Shown piece by piece: positions 49,909 to 59,267 of a stretch of 64,000 nt of DNA. This DNA comes from Stutzerimonas stutzeri (lineage in GTDB: Bacteria; Pseudomonadota; Gammaproteobacteria; Pseudomonadales; Pseudomonadaceae), in the NCBI RefSeq assembly GCF_024448955.1, contig NZ_JAMOIH010000013.1, positions 1-64,000 on the forward strand, written 5' to 3'. The notes under the pieces are model-generated. The model had not been told where the DNA came from, did not search any database, and saw only the letters and a program-made list of their open reading frames with translations. Every line of letters starts with the position of its first letter. The first letter of the stretch is position 1. A program made the translations under genes and the position numbers.

Positions 49909-51093
49909 ATGAGCTGGGCCGGCCCTTATCAATACGAGATTGGAAAATCCCCCGAGAAGCAGGAGACGCCGCCCGAAGTCGTTTTCGATGAGCAGGTTCC
50001 GACTCTGCTGTGTCTCTCGCATCTTCGCTGGAGCTTCGTCTATCAGCGTCCGCAGCACCTGATGTCGCGGTTCGCGCGGGACTTCAACGTGCTGTTTTTC
50101 GAAGAGCCCATTCCCACCGAGGATGCCCAGCCCTGGCTGGAGGTCCGCCCGGAAGAGAACGGCGTGCAGGTGCTGATTCCGCGCCTTCCTCAGGGCTGCG
50201 GCGGCGAGACGGCTTTGCGCGTCCAGCGCGACCTGCTCGATGGTTACCTGGACAAGCTCGGCGTCAACGATCTGATGCTCTGGTACTACACGCCGATGGC
50301 GCTCGGGTACGCTGGCCATCTGAAGCCCAAGCTCACCGTCTATGACTGCATGGACGAACTCTCCGCCTTTCGCGGCGCGCCGCCCGAGCTGGTGGAGCGC
50401 GAGCGGGAATTGCTGCAGCGTGCCGACGTGGTGTTCACTGGCGGCTACAGCATTTGGGAAGCCAAGCGCGAGCTGCACGACAACGCCCACGCCTTTCCCA
50501 GCAGTGTCGATGTTGCGCATTTCGCCGAGGCCCGCCGGACCCAGGCCGATCCCGACGATCAGGCGGAAATCCCGCATCCGCGGCTGGGCTTTTATGGGGT
50601 GATCGACGAACGCTTCGATATCCAACTGGTGGCCGAAGTTGCCGAGAAGCGCCCTGACTGGCAGTTCGTGCTTATCGGGCCGGTGGTCAAAATCGACCCG
50701 GCGGAGCTGCCACAGCGCGAAAACATTCACTACCTGGGCGGCAAGACCTACGACGAGTTGCCCAAATACTTGTCGGGCTGGGACGTGGCGATCATGCCTT
50801 TCGCGATGAATGAATCGACACGCTTCATCAGTCCGACCAAGACCCCCGAATACCTGGCCGGCGGTTGCCCGGTGGTATCCACGCCGATCAGGGACGTGGT
50901 GCGCACCTACGGTGACACCGAGATCGTCCATATCGCTGACAGCCCCGATGCCTTCATCGCCGCGGTGGAGCAAGCGCTGGTCGACAGCCAGGACCGTGAC
51001 CGCTTGTTGAAAACCGCTGACGAGATCCTTGGCGACATGTCCTGGGATCACACCTCGGCCCTGATGAAGGAGAAGATGCAATGCGCGATCTGA
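49909..51093 (+). CDS. Glycosyltransferase family 1-like protein
   Basis: 394 residues, cytoplasmic GT-B-fold glycosyltransferase. The N-terminal half starts with SHLRWSFVYQRPQHLMSRFA, a pattern of GT-B enzymes with nearby glycan clusters. The C-terminal nucleotide-sugar domain has GFYGVIDERFDIQLV, WQFVLIGPV, NIHYLGGKTYDELP and SPTKTPEYLAGGCPVVST, with the E-x7-E-like site. ATG 49909 with GAGAGGTG. It overlaps glf by 13 bp. UDP-galactofuranose is the likely donor because of glf, but this is inference. Confidence 0.82.
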   Translation: MSWAGPYQYEIGKSPEKQETPPEVVFDEQVPTLLCLSHLRWSFVYQRPQHLMSRFARDFNVLFFEEPIPTEDAQPWLEVRPEENGVQVLIPRLPQGCGGETALRVQRDLLDGYLDKLGVNDLMLWYYTPMALGYAGHLKPKLTVYDCMDELSAFRGAPPELVERERELLQRADVVFTGGYSIWEAKRELHDNAHAFPSSVDVAHFAEARRTQADPDDQAEIPHPRLGFYGVIDERFDIQLVAEVAEKRPDWQFVLIGPVVKIDPAELPQRENIHYLGGKTYDELPKYLSGWDVAIMPFAMNESTRFISPTKTPEYLAGGCPVVSTPIRDVVRTYGDTEIVHIADSPDAFIAAVEQALVDSQDRDRLLKTADEILGDMSWDHTSALMKEKMQCAI

Positions 51094-52322
51094 GCCTGCG
51101 AGACAGCAATCCCGAACACGCAGGCGGTGGCGCCAGCGATCATTCTTCCAGCCGTCGGCGCGGCTTCGACTACCTCATCGTCGGCGCCGGATTCGCCGGC
51201 AGCGTGCTGGCCGAGCGTCTGGCTGCCGGGCTGAACAAGCGTGTGCTGGTGGTCGACCGGCGTCCACACATCGGCGGCAACGCCTACGACCATTACGATG
51301 AAGCCGGCGTGCTGATTCATCGTTACGGGCCGCACATCTTCCACACCAACGCCCAGCGCATCGTCGACTACCTCTCGCGGTTCACCGAGTGGCGCCCGTA
51401 CGAGCATCGCGTGCTGGCGCAGGTGGACGGCCAGGAAGTGCCGATCCCGATCAACATGACCACGCTGAACAAGCTCTACGGCCTGAACATGACCACTGAA
51501 CAGGAAGCGGCGGACTTTCTCGCCAGCCGCGCCGAGCCGGTCGAGGACATTCAGACCAGCGAAGACGTGGTGATCAACGGTATCGGCCGCGAGCTGTACC
51601 AGAAGTTTTTTCGCGGTTATACCCGCAAGCAGTGGGGCCTGGACCCCTCGCAGCTGGATAAGTCGGTGACCTCGCGCATCCCAACGCGAACTAACACCGA
51701 TGACCGCTACTTCACCGACACCTTCCAGCAGATGCCCAAATACGGCTACACCAAGATGTTCGAAAAGATGCTCGCGCATCCGAACATCAAGGTGATGATC
51801 AACACCGACTACCGCGAGATCCGCGATGAGGTGCAGCACGACCACCTGATCTTCTGCGGGCCGATCGATGAATATTTCGACTACCGCTTCGGCAAGCTGC
51901 CTTATCGCTCGCTGAAATTCGAGCACAAACAGCTGGATCAGGAGCAATTCCAGGCGGTCGGCACGGTCAACTATCCGAGTGAAGACGTGCCCTATACGCG
52001 CATCAGCGAGTACAAGCACCTCACCGGGCAGGTCCATCCGAAGACCAGCATCACCTACGAATACCCCTCGGCTGAAGGCGATCCCTACTACCCGATCCCG
52101 CGGCCGGAAAACGCCGAGCTGTACAAGCGCTACCAGAAGCTCGCCGATGAAACGCCCGGCGTCACCTTCGTTGGCCGCCTCGGCACTTACAAGTACTACA
52201 ACATGGATCAGGTAGTCGGCCAGGCGCTGGCGCTGTACAAGCGCATCGAGGAAGCCGAGCGCGGACCGGAGGCCGGCGAGAGCTTGGAACACAGCCAGTC
52301 GTTGGCCGAACAAGCACCCTGA
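51081..52322 (+). CDS. glf: UDP-galactopyranose mutase
   Basis: FAD enzyme converting UDP-galactopyranose to UDP-galactofuranose, 413 residues with a ~25-residue disordered N-terminal extension. FAD-binding DYLIVGAGFAGSVLAERLA, then RRPHIGGNAYDHYDE, YGPHIFHTN, and the substrate region FFRGYTRKQWGLDP and GRLGTYKYYNMDQ. ATG 51081 lies within the glycosyltransferase 3' end, so translation is coupled. The key step that implies a galactofuranose product. Confidence 0.93.
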   Translation: MRDLSLRDSNPEHAGGGASDHSSSRRRGFDYLIVGAGFAGSVLAERLAAGLNKRVLVVDRRPHIGGNAYDHYDEAGVLIHRYGPHIFHTNAQRIVDYLSRFTEWRPYEHRVLAQVDGQEVPIPINMTTLNKLYGLNMTTEQEAADFLASRAEPVEDIQTSEDVVINGIGRELYQKFFRGYTRKQWGLDPSQLDKSVTSRIPTRTNTDDRYFTDTFQQMPKYGYTKMFEKMLAHPNIKVMINTDYREIRDEVQHDHLIFCGPIDEYFDYRFGKLPYRSLKFEHKQLDQEQFQAVGTVNYPSEDVPYTRISEYKHLTGQVHPKTSITYEYPSAEGDPYYPIPRPENAELYKRYQKLADETPGVTFVGRLGTYKYYNMDQVVGQALALYKRIEEAERGPEAGESLEHSQSLAEQAP

Positions 52323-52335
52323 GACGAGGCGTACG

Positions 52336-53490
52336 ATGCATCAGCCCACGTTGTTCAAGAGTTTTTTCATGGGCGGCTTCGAATGCTCGAACCATCGCCG
52401 TAGCGATGGGCGGCGTCTCGATCTGCTGGCAGCGACCGGCCATGACCGCTGGGCTGCGCATGACTATGGCGTACTCCAGCGCCACGGTCTGCGCAGCGTA
52501 CGTGACGGGCTGCGCTGGCACCTGATCGAACGCGCGCCTGGCCAATATGACTGGTCGAGCTTCCTGCCGATGCTGCAGGCCGCGCAGCGGCACGGCACCC
52601 AGGTGATCTGGGATCTGTGCCACTACGGCTGGCCGGACGACATCGACATCTGGCGCCCACAGTTCGTCGAGCGCTTCACACGTTACGCAGCGGCGGCGGC
52701 GCAGCTGATCAAGGACGAAACCGACACGGTGCCCTTCTATGCGCCGCTCAATGAAATCTCCTTCTGGGCTTGGGCCGGTGGCGACGAAGCCTATTTCAAT
52801 CCGATGGCGCGCGGTCGTGGCTTCGAGCTCAAGCACCAGCTGGTGCGCGCCACCATTGCCGCGATGCAGGCGATCCGCGACGTCGACCCACGGGCGCGTT
52901 TCGTCCAGGTCGACCCGGCCATTCACGTAGCGGCGGCCAACGACCGCCCCGGGCCGCAGCGTGAGGCCGAGCGTTTTCGCCAATCGCAGTTCGAAGCCTG
53001 GGACATGCTATGCGGTGAAATCTGGCCGGGCCTCGGCGGTGCGCCGGAATACCTCGACGTGCTGGGCGTCAATTACTACTCCAACAACCAGTGGTATCAC
53101 GGCGATGGCCGCACCATCGAGCGTGACAGTCCTGACTATCGGCCTTTCAAAGGCATCCTCAGCGAAATATGGCAGCGTTACAAACGGCCCTTGCTGATCG
53201 CCGAAACCGGTGCCGAGGGCGACTTGCGCGGCGACTGGCTGCGCTACGTGAGCGAGCAGGCGGGGCTGGCCATGCAGCGCGGTGTGCCGGTGGAGGGCAT
53301 CTGCCTGTATCCAGTGCTCGACTATCCGGGCTGGACCGACGAGCGCCATTGCCCGGTCGGGCTGTTGGGCTTCCCCGATGAAAACGGCAACCGCTGCGTG
53401 CACGAGGGGCTGGCCGATGAGCTGCGCCTGCAACAGCTGAGATTCAGCCAGTTCAATGCCACGCTGCCACTCGCCGAAGCATTGTCATGA
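52336..53490 (+). CDS. GH1-like (clan GH-A) glycoside hydrolase
   Basis: 384 residues, TIM-barrel glycosidase-like protein without a signal peptide. The acid/base Glu lies in YAPLNEISFWAW and the nucleophile in LLIAETGAEGD, the NEP/ETG-type pair of clan GH-A; WDLCHYGWPDD is beta-glucosidase-like. It is shorter than classical GH1 enzymes (about 450). Cytoplasmic location inside a biosynthetic operon suggests trimming or quality control of the glycan, or a transferase-like role. ATG 52336, 13 bp after glf; the stop overlaps the ABC gene start. Confidence 0.75.
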   Translation: MHQPTLFKSFFMGGFECSNHRRSDGRRLDLLAATGHDRWAAHDYGVLQRHGLRSVRDGLRWHLIERAPGQYDWSSFLPMLQAAQRHGTQVIWDLCHYGWPDDIDIWRPQFVERFTRYAAAAAQLIKDETDTVPFYAPLNEISFWAWAGGDEAYFNPMARGRGFELKHQLVRATIAAMQAIRDVDPRARFVQVDPAIHVAAANDRPGPQREAERFRQSQFEAWDMLCGEIWPGLGGAPEYLDVLGVNYYSNNQWYHGDGRTIERDSPDYRPFKGILSEIWQRYKRPLLIAETGAEGDLRGDWLRYVSEQAGLAMQRGVPVEGICLYPVLDYPGWTDERHCPVGLLGFPDENGNRCVHEGLADELRLQQLRFSQFNATLPLAEALS

Positions 53491-55292
53491 ACGTACCGGC
53501 CCAGCCGCCCAAAGCGAAGCCTCAGGAGGCGCCGCTTCCAAGCCGGCCGGTGGCCTTTCTCTGGCATTACATCTGTGGCCGACCGTGGCATTTCAGCGGC
53601 TTGCTGGCGCTGATCATAGGCGCCGCCAGTTGTGCGGTGGCGGTGCAGTACGGCATGAAATTGCTGGTGGACGCCATGGCCCAGGGCAGCTCGGATCGAG
53701 GCGCCGCCAACGTCTGGCTTCCGTTGGGGCTGTTCATCAGCCTGATCGTTGTCGAGAACGTGTTCTGGCGTCTCGGCGGCTGGCTCGGCTGCCGCACGGT
53801 GGTGGCCAGCGTCGTGGATATCCGTGTCGACCTGTTCAAGCACCTGACCGGCCACCCGATGCGCTATTTCACCGAGCATTTCGCCGGGTCGCTGGGTAAC
53901 CGCATTTCCGCGGTCGGACAGGCGGCCGGCGCGATTTATGGCGGACTGGCATGGAAAATCGTCCCGCCAATCGTCGATTTCATCGGTGCGGTGGTGGTGC
54001 TGCTCACCGTCGATGTACGCATGGCGGTGGCACTAATCCTGTTCGTCGCCATCGTCGCCGCGCTGATCACCGGGTTCGGCATCCGTGGCCGCTCCAAGCA
54101 TCAGCGGTTTGCCGCGCAATCGGCGCGGGTCGGCGGTGAATTGGTCGATGCGGTCTCCAATGTCTGGACCATCAAGGCGTTCTCCGCGCGTGATCGTGAG
54201 GCCGAACGCCTGGCTCACGAGATAGGTTATGAAGCCCGCGCCCAGCGGCGCAGCTGGATGTACCTGGAAAAAGCACGGGTGATGCACGACATCTGCTTGT
54301 CAGTGATGGCCGGCGGCATGTTGATCTGGGCCATCAATCTGTGGATCGGTGGGGAAGTAACCGCGGGTGACGTGGTGCTGGTCAGTGCACTGACCTTTCG
54401 TATCCTGCACGGCTCGCGTGATCTGGCGCTGGCGCTGGTGGATGCCACTCAGCAGATCGGCGCCATCGATGACACCCTACGCATCATCGTCCAGCCGCAT
54501 GGCCTGGAAGACAGCGACGCCCAGCTGTTGCTGGCCGAGGGCGACATCACCTTCGAAAACATCAGCTTCAGCTATCCCGATCGCGGCGCGGTGTTCGAGC
54601 ACCTGGACCTGCATATTCCAGCGGGGCAGAAAGTCGGCGTGGTGGGCTCCTCGGGGGCCGGCAAGTCGACGCTGATCAACCTCATCCAGCGCCTCGATGA
54701 CGTGAAGGACGGGCGCGTTCTCATCGACGGTCAGGACATCCGCAGCGTCAGCCAGGACAGCCTGCGCGAGAAGATTGCGGTGGTGCCGCAGGAAACCGCG
54801 TTGTTCAACCGCAGCATTCGCGAAAACATCCGCTACGGCCGCCCCGGCGCGACCGACGAGGAAGTGGTCGCAGCTGCACACAGCGCCTTCTGCGACGCCT
54901 TCATCCGCGAGTTGCCGCAGGGTTACGACACGCTGGTCGGCGAACGTGGCGTGATGCTCTCCGGCGGCCAGCGTCAGCGCCTCGGTATCGCCCGCGCGTT
55001 CCTGAAGGATTCGCCGATTCTGATTCTTGATGAGGCCACTTCGGCGCTCGATACCCAGTCCGAGGCGGAGATTCAGGCGGCGCTGAACAACCTGGTGCAT
55101 AGCCGAACCGTGGTGGCGGTAGCGCATCGTCTGTCCACGCTGTCGAGCTTCGACCGGATCATCGTGCTGCGTGGCGGACGCATCGTCGAGGACGGCCCGC
55201 CGCATGAGCTGCGCCGCCGTGGCGGTGAATTCGATGCGCTGTGGCGGATGCAGGCCGAGGGCTTCAAGCAGCAGCCAGATTCGGCTGTATGA
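53487..55292 (+). CDS. ABC transporter half-molecule, permease fused to ATPase (exporter type)
   Basis: 601 residues. Six membrane segments fill about residues 30-330, followed by an ABC ATPase: Walker A GSSGAGKST, signature MLSGGQRQR, Walker B PILILDEATSALD, switch His VAHRLS. This is the type IV exporter (MsbA/ABCB) architecture, working as a homodimer. It starts within the glycosidase stop (ATGA) and probably exports the lipid-linked or free product of the operon. MsbA itself is elsewhere in Pseudomonas. Confidence 0.85.
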   Translation: MNVPAQPPKAKPQEAPLPSRPVAFLWHYICGRPWHFSGLLALIIGAASCAVAVQYGMKLLVDAMAQGSSDRGAANVWLPLGLFISLIVVENVFWRLGGWLGCRTVVASVVDIRVDLFKHLTGHPMRYFTEHFAGSLGNRISAVGQAAGAIYGGLAWKIVPPIVDFIGAVVVLLTVDVRMAVALILFVAIVAALITGFGIRGRSKHQRFAAQSARVGGELVDAVSNVWTIKAFSARDREAERLAHEIGYEARAQRRSWMYLEKARVMHDICLSVMAGGMLIWAINLWIGGEVTAGDVVLVSALTFRILHGSRDLALALVDATQQIGAIDDTLRIIVQPHGLEDSDAQLLLAEGDITFENISFSYPDRGAVFEHLDLHIPAGQKVGVVGSSGAGKSTLINLIQRLDDVKDGRVLIDGQDIRSVSQDSLREKIAVVPQETALFNRSIRENIRYGRPGATDEEVVAAAHSAFCDAFIRELPQGYDTLVGERGVMLSGGQRQRLGIARAFLKDSPILILDEATSALDTQSEAEIQAALNNLVHSRTVVAVAHRLSTLSSFDRIIVLRGGRIVEDGPPHELRRRGGEFDALWRMQAEGFKQQPDSAV

Positions 55293-55504
55293 AGCGTGTC
55301 GCGGTGTCCTCGCGCAGCCTGCGTTCGCTGGGCTATGACGTCGACGAGCAGGAGCTGGAGGTGGAGTTTCACAACGGCTCGGTCTATCGCTACGAGCAGG
55401 TGCCGGCTGAGGTGGTGCAGGCGCTGCTCGAAGCGGATTCGCTGGGCCGTTATTTCAATCAGGTGTTCAAGCCGCAGCATTACCGCTACCGGCGCCTCGA
55501 ATAA
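55289..55504 (+). CDS. KTSC domain protein
   Basis: 71-residue protein. VSSRSLRSLGYDVDEQELEVEF HNGSVYRYEQVP and LGRYFNQVFKPQHYRYRRL match the KTSC domain, named for a Lys-Thr-Ser-Cys-like N terminus that here reads VSSRSL. Function unknown; sometimes attached to lysyl-tRNA synthetases. ATG 55289 overlaps the ABC stop by four bases, so it belongs to the operon. Confidence 0.78.
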   Translation: MKRVAVSSRSLRSLGYDVDEQELEVEFHNGSVYRYEQVPAEVVQALLEADSLGRYFNQVFKPQHYRYRRLE

Positions 55505-55548
55505 TCTACGTGGTTGGCCCGCTTCGCGTGGATGCGGATCGCGAGCAT

Positions 55549-55612
55549 GTAGGGTGGGCTTCAGCCCACCATGCGGGGTTGAGCTTACCGGTGGGCTGAA
55601 GCCCACCCTACG
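55549..55612. repeat. Inverted REP pair, GTAGGGTGGGCTTCAGCCCACC family
   Basis: GTAGGGTGGGCTTCAGCCCACC (55549-55570) and GGTGGGCTGAAGCCCACCCTAC (55590-55611) lie just after the KTSC stop. Confidence 0.88.
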
Positions 55613-55644
55613 GCTATCGCCTGTCACCAATGGCCAGTGCAGTT

Positions 55645-55665
55645 TGTAGGACCGAGCTTGCTCGC
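55645..55665. repeat. Single REP arm (GTAGGACCGAGCTTGCTCGCG)
   Basis: One unpaired copy of the classical REP also seen as a pair at 23844-23910, with one change (ACC for AGC). Confidence 0.7.
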
Positions 55666-55805
55666 GTTCACGACGCCACGCGTACGCCCACTTTAATCGC
55701 TTCGATTAGGCCGCTGCGCTGAACTTCCGGCCCGTCAGGCTGGCCTCAATCAGACAGGATGCGTCATCACCGAGCGGAGGCTCCTCAGATCAGAAGGGGA
55801 AATCT

Positions 55806-56021
55806 ATGTCGGATCATCACACGTACAAGAAGATCGAAATCGTCGGGTCTTCGCGCACCAGCGTCGATGAAGCTATTCAGAACGGCATCGCCGAAGCCAG
55901 CAAGACGCTGCGCAACGTCGAATGGTTCGAGGTCGGCGAAATTCGCGGCCATGTCGAGAACGGCAAGATTGGCCATTTCCAGGTCACGATGAAAGTTGGC
56001 TTCCGCCTCGCCGACAGCTGA
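55806..56021 (+). CDS. Dodecin family flavin-binding protein
   Basis: 71 residues. YKKIEIVGSSRTSVDEAIQNGIAEASKTLRNVEWFEVGEIRG followed by the last beta strand (GHFQVTMKVGFRL) is the dodecin fold. Dodecins form 12-mers that bind flavin (or CoA) and buffer free flavin. ATG 55806 with AGGGG. Located next to a flavin monooxygenase on the opposite strand. Confidence 0.9.
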   Translation: MSDHHTYKKIEIVGSSRTSVDEAIQNGIAEASKTLRNVEWFEVGEIRGHVENGKIGHFQVTMKVGFRLADS

Positions 56022-56046
56022 TCGCCATTGTTGTTGGCTTGCTGGG

Positions 56047-56069
56047 TGGTGGGCTGAAGCCCACCCTAC
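56047..56069. repeat. Single REP, GGTGGGCTGAAGCCCACCCTAC
   Basis: Full palindrome between the convergent dodecin and monooxygenase genes. A weak second arm (GCTTCAGCCCACC) lies near 56091-56103. Confidence 0.8.
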
Positions 56070-56117
56070 GGAGCCGGCCGGCGGCGTTCCGCTTCAGCCC
56101 ACCGTTACCCAAGGCCC

Positions 56118-57113
56118 TCACCGCAACCCGGCAAGAATCTCGAACGCACGATGGCGGTCGGCGGTTTCGTAGAAGTCGCAGGTGAAGATCAGTTCGTCGG
56201 CCCCGGTCTGCTCCAGCAGAATCTCCAGCCGCGCGCGGATCTTCTCCGGCCCACCGATCAAGGCCATGCCGAGGAAGTTGCCTACGGCGTCCTGCTCGTG
56301 TGGCAGCCACTTGCCTTGCATGCTCTTCACCGGTGGTACCAGCACCAGGCTCTGGCCGCGGATTAGCGCCAGGATGCGTTGGTAAGCGGTGGTCGCCAGG
56401 TACTCGGCCTGCTCGTCGGTGTCGGCGGCCATCAGCGGCACGCCAAGCATCACGTAGGGTTTGTCGAGCACTTCGGACGGTTGGAAATTTTCCCGATACA
56501 GGCGAATCGCCTCATGCGCATAACGCGGCGCGAAATGTGAGGCGAAGGCATAGGGCAGGCCCTTGGCTGCGGCTAGTTGCGCGCTGAACAGGCTGGAGCC
56601 CAGCAGCCAGATCGGCACCTTGCTGCCGACGCCGGGCATGGCGATTACGCGCTGGTTGCGCTGACGCGGGCCGAGCAGAAGCTCCAGCTCCTCGACGTCG
56701 GCGGGAAAGTCGTCGGCGCTGCCCATGCGATCACGGCGCAGGGCGTGTGCGGTGAACTGGTCGGCACCCGGCGCGCGACCCAGGCCGAGGTCGATGCGGC
56801 CTGGATAGAGCGCTTCCAACGTGCCGAACTGTTCGGCGATGACCAGCGGCGCGTGGTTGGGCAGCATTACCCCGCCGGCGCCCAGGCGAATCCGCGAGGT
56901 GCCGGCCGCCAGATAGCCGATCAATACGGAGGTGGCAGCACTGGCGATGCCGTCCATGTTGTGGTGTTCGGCCACCCAGAAGCGCTCGAAGCCGAGCTTT
57001 TCGACGTGCTGGGCCAGCGCCAGAGCGTTGCGCAGGGCGAGGCCGGCATCGCCGTCATCGCGGATCGGCGCCAGGTCGAGGGTGGAAAAACGGGTGTGTT
57101 CGATACGGGACAT
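56118..57113 (-). CDS. Luciferase-like flavin-dependent oxidoreductase (LLM class)
   Basis: 331 residues, bacterial-luciferase-like TIM barrel using FMNH2 or F420-type flavin. Characteristic are [64 protein letters not shown] and the C-terminal [23 protein letters not shown]. Single-component enzymes of this type are common in pseudomonads; substrate unknown. ATG 57113 with AGAGAAGAGA. The neighbouring dodecin could buffer flavin, but the genes are convergent. Confidence 0.85.
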   Translation of the reverse strand: MSRIEHTRFSTLDLAPIRDDGDAGLALRNALALAQHVEKLGFERFWVAEHHNMDGIASAATSVLIGYLAAGTSRIRLGAGGVMLPNHAPLVIAEQFGTLEALYPGRIDLGLGRAPGADQFTAHALRRDRMGSADDFPADVEELELLLGPRQRNQRVIAMPGVGSKVPIWLLGSSLFSAQLAAAKGLPYAFASHFAPRYAHEAIRLYRENFQPSEVLDKPYVMLGVPLMAADTDEQAEYLATTAYQRILALIRGQSLVLVPPVKSMQGKWLPHEQDAVGNFLGMALIGGPEKIRARLEILLEQTGADELIFTCDFYETADRHRAFEILAGLR

Positions 57114-57142
57114 ATTCTCTTCTCTCTGCTGGCGGGGCGGGC

Positions 57143-57553
57143 TCAGTAACAGTGCTCCGCTTCGGCACGGGCCAGTACGTTGTGCTGTTCATCGCGCAGC
57201 CAGCCCTGCGGCGTGAAGCCCAGCGAGCGCGCCTGAAACAGGTAGCGCCGCCCGGCCTGAAAATCGTCATAGCGGATGACCATGGTACAGCGCAGATATT
57301 GGGTTTCGCCGAAAATGCCCATTCCGCCGCTACTGATTTCGAATTCATAGCGTGCTTCGAGTTCATGCGCGCCGGGGCTGACCTGGAAATAGCGACCGTC
57401 GGGCGTGCGTTTGTCGTCCAGCCGATCGGACATAAAAATGTCGCTGGGTTGTGCGGTCAGATCGATCCAGGCCATGTTCGGATCGGGTGGCGGCAGAGGG
57501 CTGGCGCAGCCGGACAGGCCGACGGACAGGAGCAGGACAAGTGGCAGACGCAT
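57143..57553 (-). CDS. Putative outer-membrane lipoprotein (paralogue 1)
   Basis: 136 residues with a lipoprotein signal ([14 protein letters not shown], lipobox Cys 16). The mature part reads [14 protein letters not shown], then [20 protein letters not shown], ending in [19 protein letters not shown]. It shares a P-D-P-N-x-A-W-I and R-Y-F-Q-V-x-P-G pattern with the next gene, so the two are tandem paralogues. Function unknown. ATG 57553, stop 29 bp before the monooxygenase start. Confidence 0.75.
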   Translation of the reverse strand: MRLPLVLLLSVGLSGCASPLPPPDPNMAWIDLTAQPSDIFMSDRLDDKRTPDGRYFQVSPGAHELEARYEFEISSGGMGIFGETQYLRCTMVIRYDDFQAGRRYLFQARSLGFTPQGWLRDEQHNVLARAEAEHCY

Positions 57554-57647
57554 GGCAGTTCCTCCAGCGGGCCGCCATCAGCCCATTGCTGTGACGGTCA
57601 CCTGAGCCTGAGCCAGCGGCGGTGCTTTTTCAACGGCCCGAGCGACC

Positions 57648-58073
57648 TCAGCGAATGGCGACACCGCCGCAGCCGCGCTCGGTAGCTTTGGCCAGCAGTT
57701 GATCATGCTGATCGTACAGCCGCGCCCAGGGGCGGAAACCGTAACCTCCGGCGACCAGACGATAACGCGCGCCGGCATCGAAACCGTCGTATTCCAGCGT
57801 CAGGCGGCAATCACGTTCCAGTGCTTCGCTGTCGCCGCCAACATTGGCCGGCCCCACCTCGAAGCGGTAGCGCATGCCCAGCTGATGGCTGCCGGGCGTC
57901 ACTTGAAAGTATCGGTGATCGTCCAGCGGCTTCGAATCCACGGCCACGGCCTTGAGTTCGGTTTCGTCATGCGGCACCAGCTCGATCCAGGCCTGGTTCG
58001 GGTCCGGCTGGGGCATCCACAGGGCGCAACCGCCGAGTGTGGACAGCGCAAGAGCAAGGGTCAGGATTCGCAT
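57648..58073 (-). CDS. Putative outer-membrane lipoprotein (paralogue 2)
   Basis: 141 residues, lipobox TLGGC (Cys 16). The mature part PDPNQAWIELVP, RYFQVTPGSHQLGMRYRFE and FDAGARYRLVAGGYGFRPWARL parallels the previous lipoprotein along its whole length, suggesting tandem duplication. Both end in a conserved cysteine that may form a disulfide with another Cys (RDCRL). Function unknown. ATG 58073. Confidence 0.75.
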   Translation of the reverse strand: MRILTLALALSTLGGCALWMPQPDPNQAWIELVPHDETELKAVAVDSKPLDDHRYFQVTPGSHQLGMRYRFEVGPANVGGDSEALERDCRLTLEYDGFDAGARYRLVAGGYGFRPWARLYDQHDQLLAKATERGCGGVAIR

Positions 58074-58202
58074 GGACAGGTCTCCACCGCTGCGGGCGCG
58101 GTCTGGCTGCGAAGGCTTGCTGCCTTCGGTGGTTGGGTGGGCTTCGATGTCGTTGTAGGCTCAGCGCATCGACCGAGCAGGTCTTCAAATGCGAGCAGGC
58201 GT

Positions 58203-59267
58203 TTGTTCATTTCGAAGCTGAAAACCGCCCTTGTCGACAACCGAAGCGTGCGCTGGGTTCCGCTGCTGCTGGCCGTTGGTCTGAATGGCTGCAGCACCTA
58301 TTACGGTCAGCTGGCGGTCGGTCAGCTGGATCTGCTGCGCCAGCGTGAGCCCATCGCCGCCATCATCGACGACCCCCAACGCGACCCACAGCTGCGTCAA
58401 CGACTGAGCTTGGTGCTACAGGCCAGAGCCTTTGCCAGCAGCGCGCTGGCCTTGCCGGATAACGGCAGTTACCGGCTCTATGCGGACATTCAGCGGCCCT
58501 ACGTGGTGTGGAATCTGTTTGCCACCGAGGAGTTTTCCGTCGCGCCGCTGACCCATTGTTTTCCGATCGCCGGTTGCGTGGCCTACCGCGGCTACTACCA
58601 GCCGGGGCGGGCACGGGGGGCGGCGGCATTTCTCAAGGCAGAGGGCTACGACACGCTCGTAAGCGGCGTGCAGGCCTACTCGACGCTGGGCTGGTTCGAC
58701 GACCCGCTGCTCAGTTCCATGCTGCGTTGGGACGATGAGCGTCTGGCCGGGCTGATCTTCCATGAGCTGGCGCATCAGCAGCTGTACGTAGCTGGCGACA
58801 CCGCGTTCAACGAATCTTTCGCGTCCTTTGTCGAGCGCGAGGGCCTGCGCCAATGGCGTGCCAGTCGCGGTTTGCCGCCGCTCAGCGACGCGGCACAAAG
58901 ACGTTCCGCCGAATTCAGCGAGCTCATGCTCGAAACCCGGGCGCGGCTGGCGACGCTGTATGACAGCAACCTGGACGAATCGGCCATGCGCGCCGTGAAG
59001 CAGACCGAGTTCATGCGGTTGCGCCAGACCTATCGCCAGTTGCGTGACGGTGCCTGGAACGGCGACCGCCGTTTCGACCGCTGGATGGCTCAGCCATTGA
59101 ACAATGCCAGCCTGCTGCCGTTCGGCCTGTATGACGGCTGGGTGCCGGCCTTCGCCGCGCTGTTCGAGCAGGTGGGCGGCGATTGGGCGCGTTTTTATGC
59201 GCGAGTCGATGCCCTGGGTCGGCTGCCTGCCGACGAGCGGATGCGTCTTCTTGAGTCGTTTCGCTGA
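58203..59267 (+). CDS. Lipoprotein putative zinc aminopeptidase (PF10023-type)
   Basis: About 354 residues. A lipoprotein signal (VPLLLAVGLNGC) anchors it. The zinc motif HELAH lies in LAGLIFHELAHQQLYV, followed by NESFASFVEREG with the downstream ligand Glu, as in predicted aminopeptidases. AFINPAG-like PIAGCVAYRGYYQP is also typical. The start is uncertain: TTG 58203 is my choice, GTG 58248 is an alternative close to the signal; neither has a strong site. Divergent from the lipoprotein pair. Confidence 0.75.
   Translation: MFISKLKTALVDNRSVRWVPLLLAVGLNGCSTYYGQLAVGQLDLLRQREPIAAIIDDPQRDPQLRQRLSLVLQARAFASSALALPDNGSYRLYADIQRPYVVWNLFATEEFSVAPLTHCFPIAGCVAYRGYYQPGRARGAAAFLKAEGYDTLVSGVQAYSTLGWFDDPLLSSMLRWDDERLAGLIFHELAHQQLYVAGDTAFNESFASFVEREGLRQWRASRGLPPLSDAAQRRSAEFSELMLETRARLATLYDSNLDESAMRAVKQTEFMRLRQTYRQLRDGAWNGDRRFDRWMAQPLNNASLLPFGLYDGWVPAFAALFEQVGGDWARFYARVDALGRLPADERMRLLESFR

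Larger units (their letters stand above)
55505..55805. other. Intergenic region with REPs before the dodecin gene
   Basis: 301 bp without a gene. It contains an inverted REP pair and a single classical REP arm, listed separately. The dodecin promoter presumably lies in its right half; no clear hexamers are named. Confidence 0.5.

Noticed and set aside
49720..52313. Two minus-strand frames over 400 codons opposite the glycosyltransferase and glf
   Set aside because: Both are mirrors of strongly conserved coding sequence; no independent evidence.
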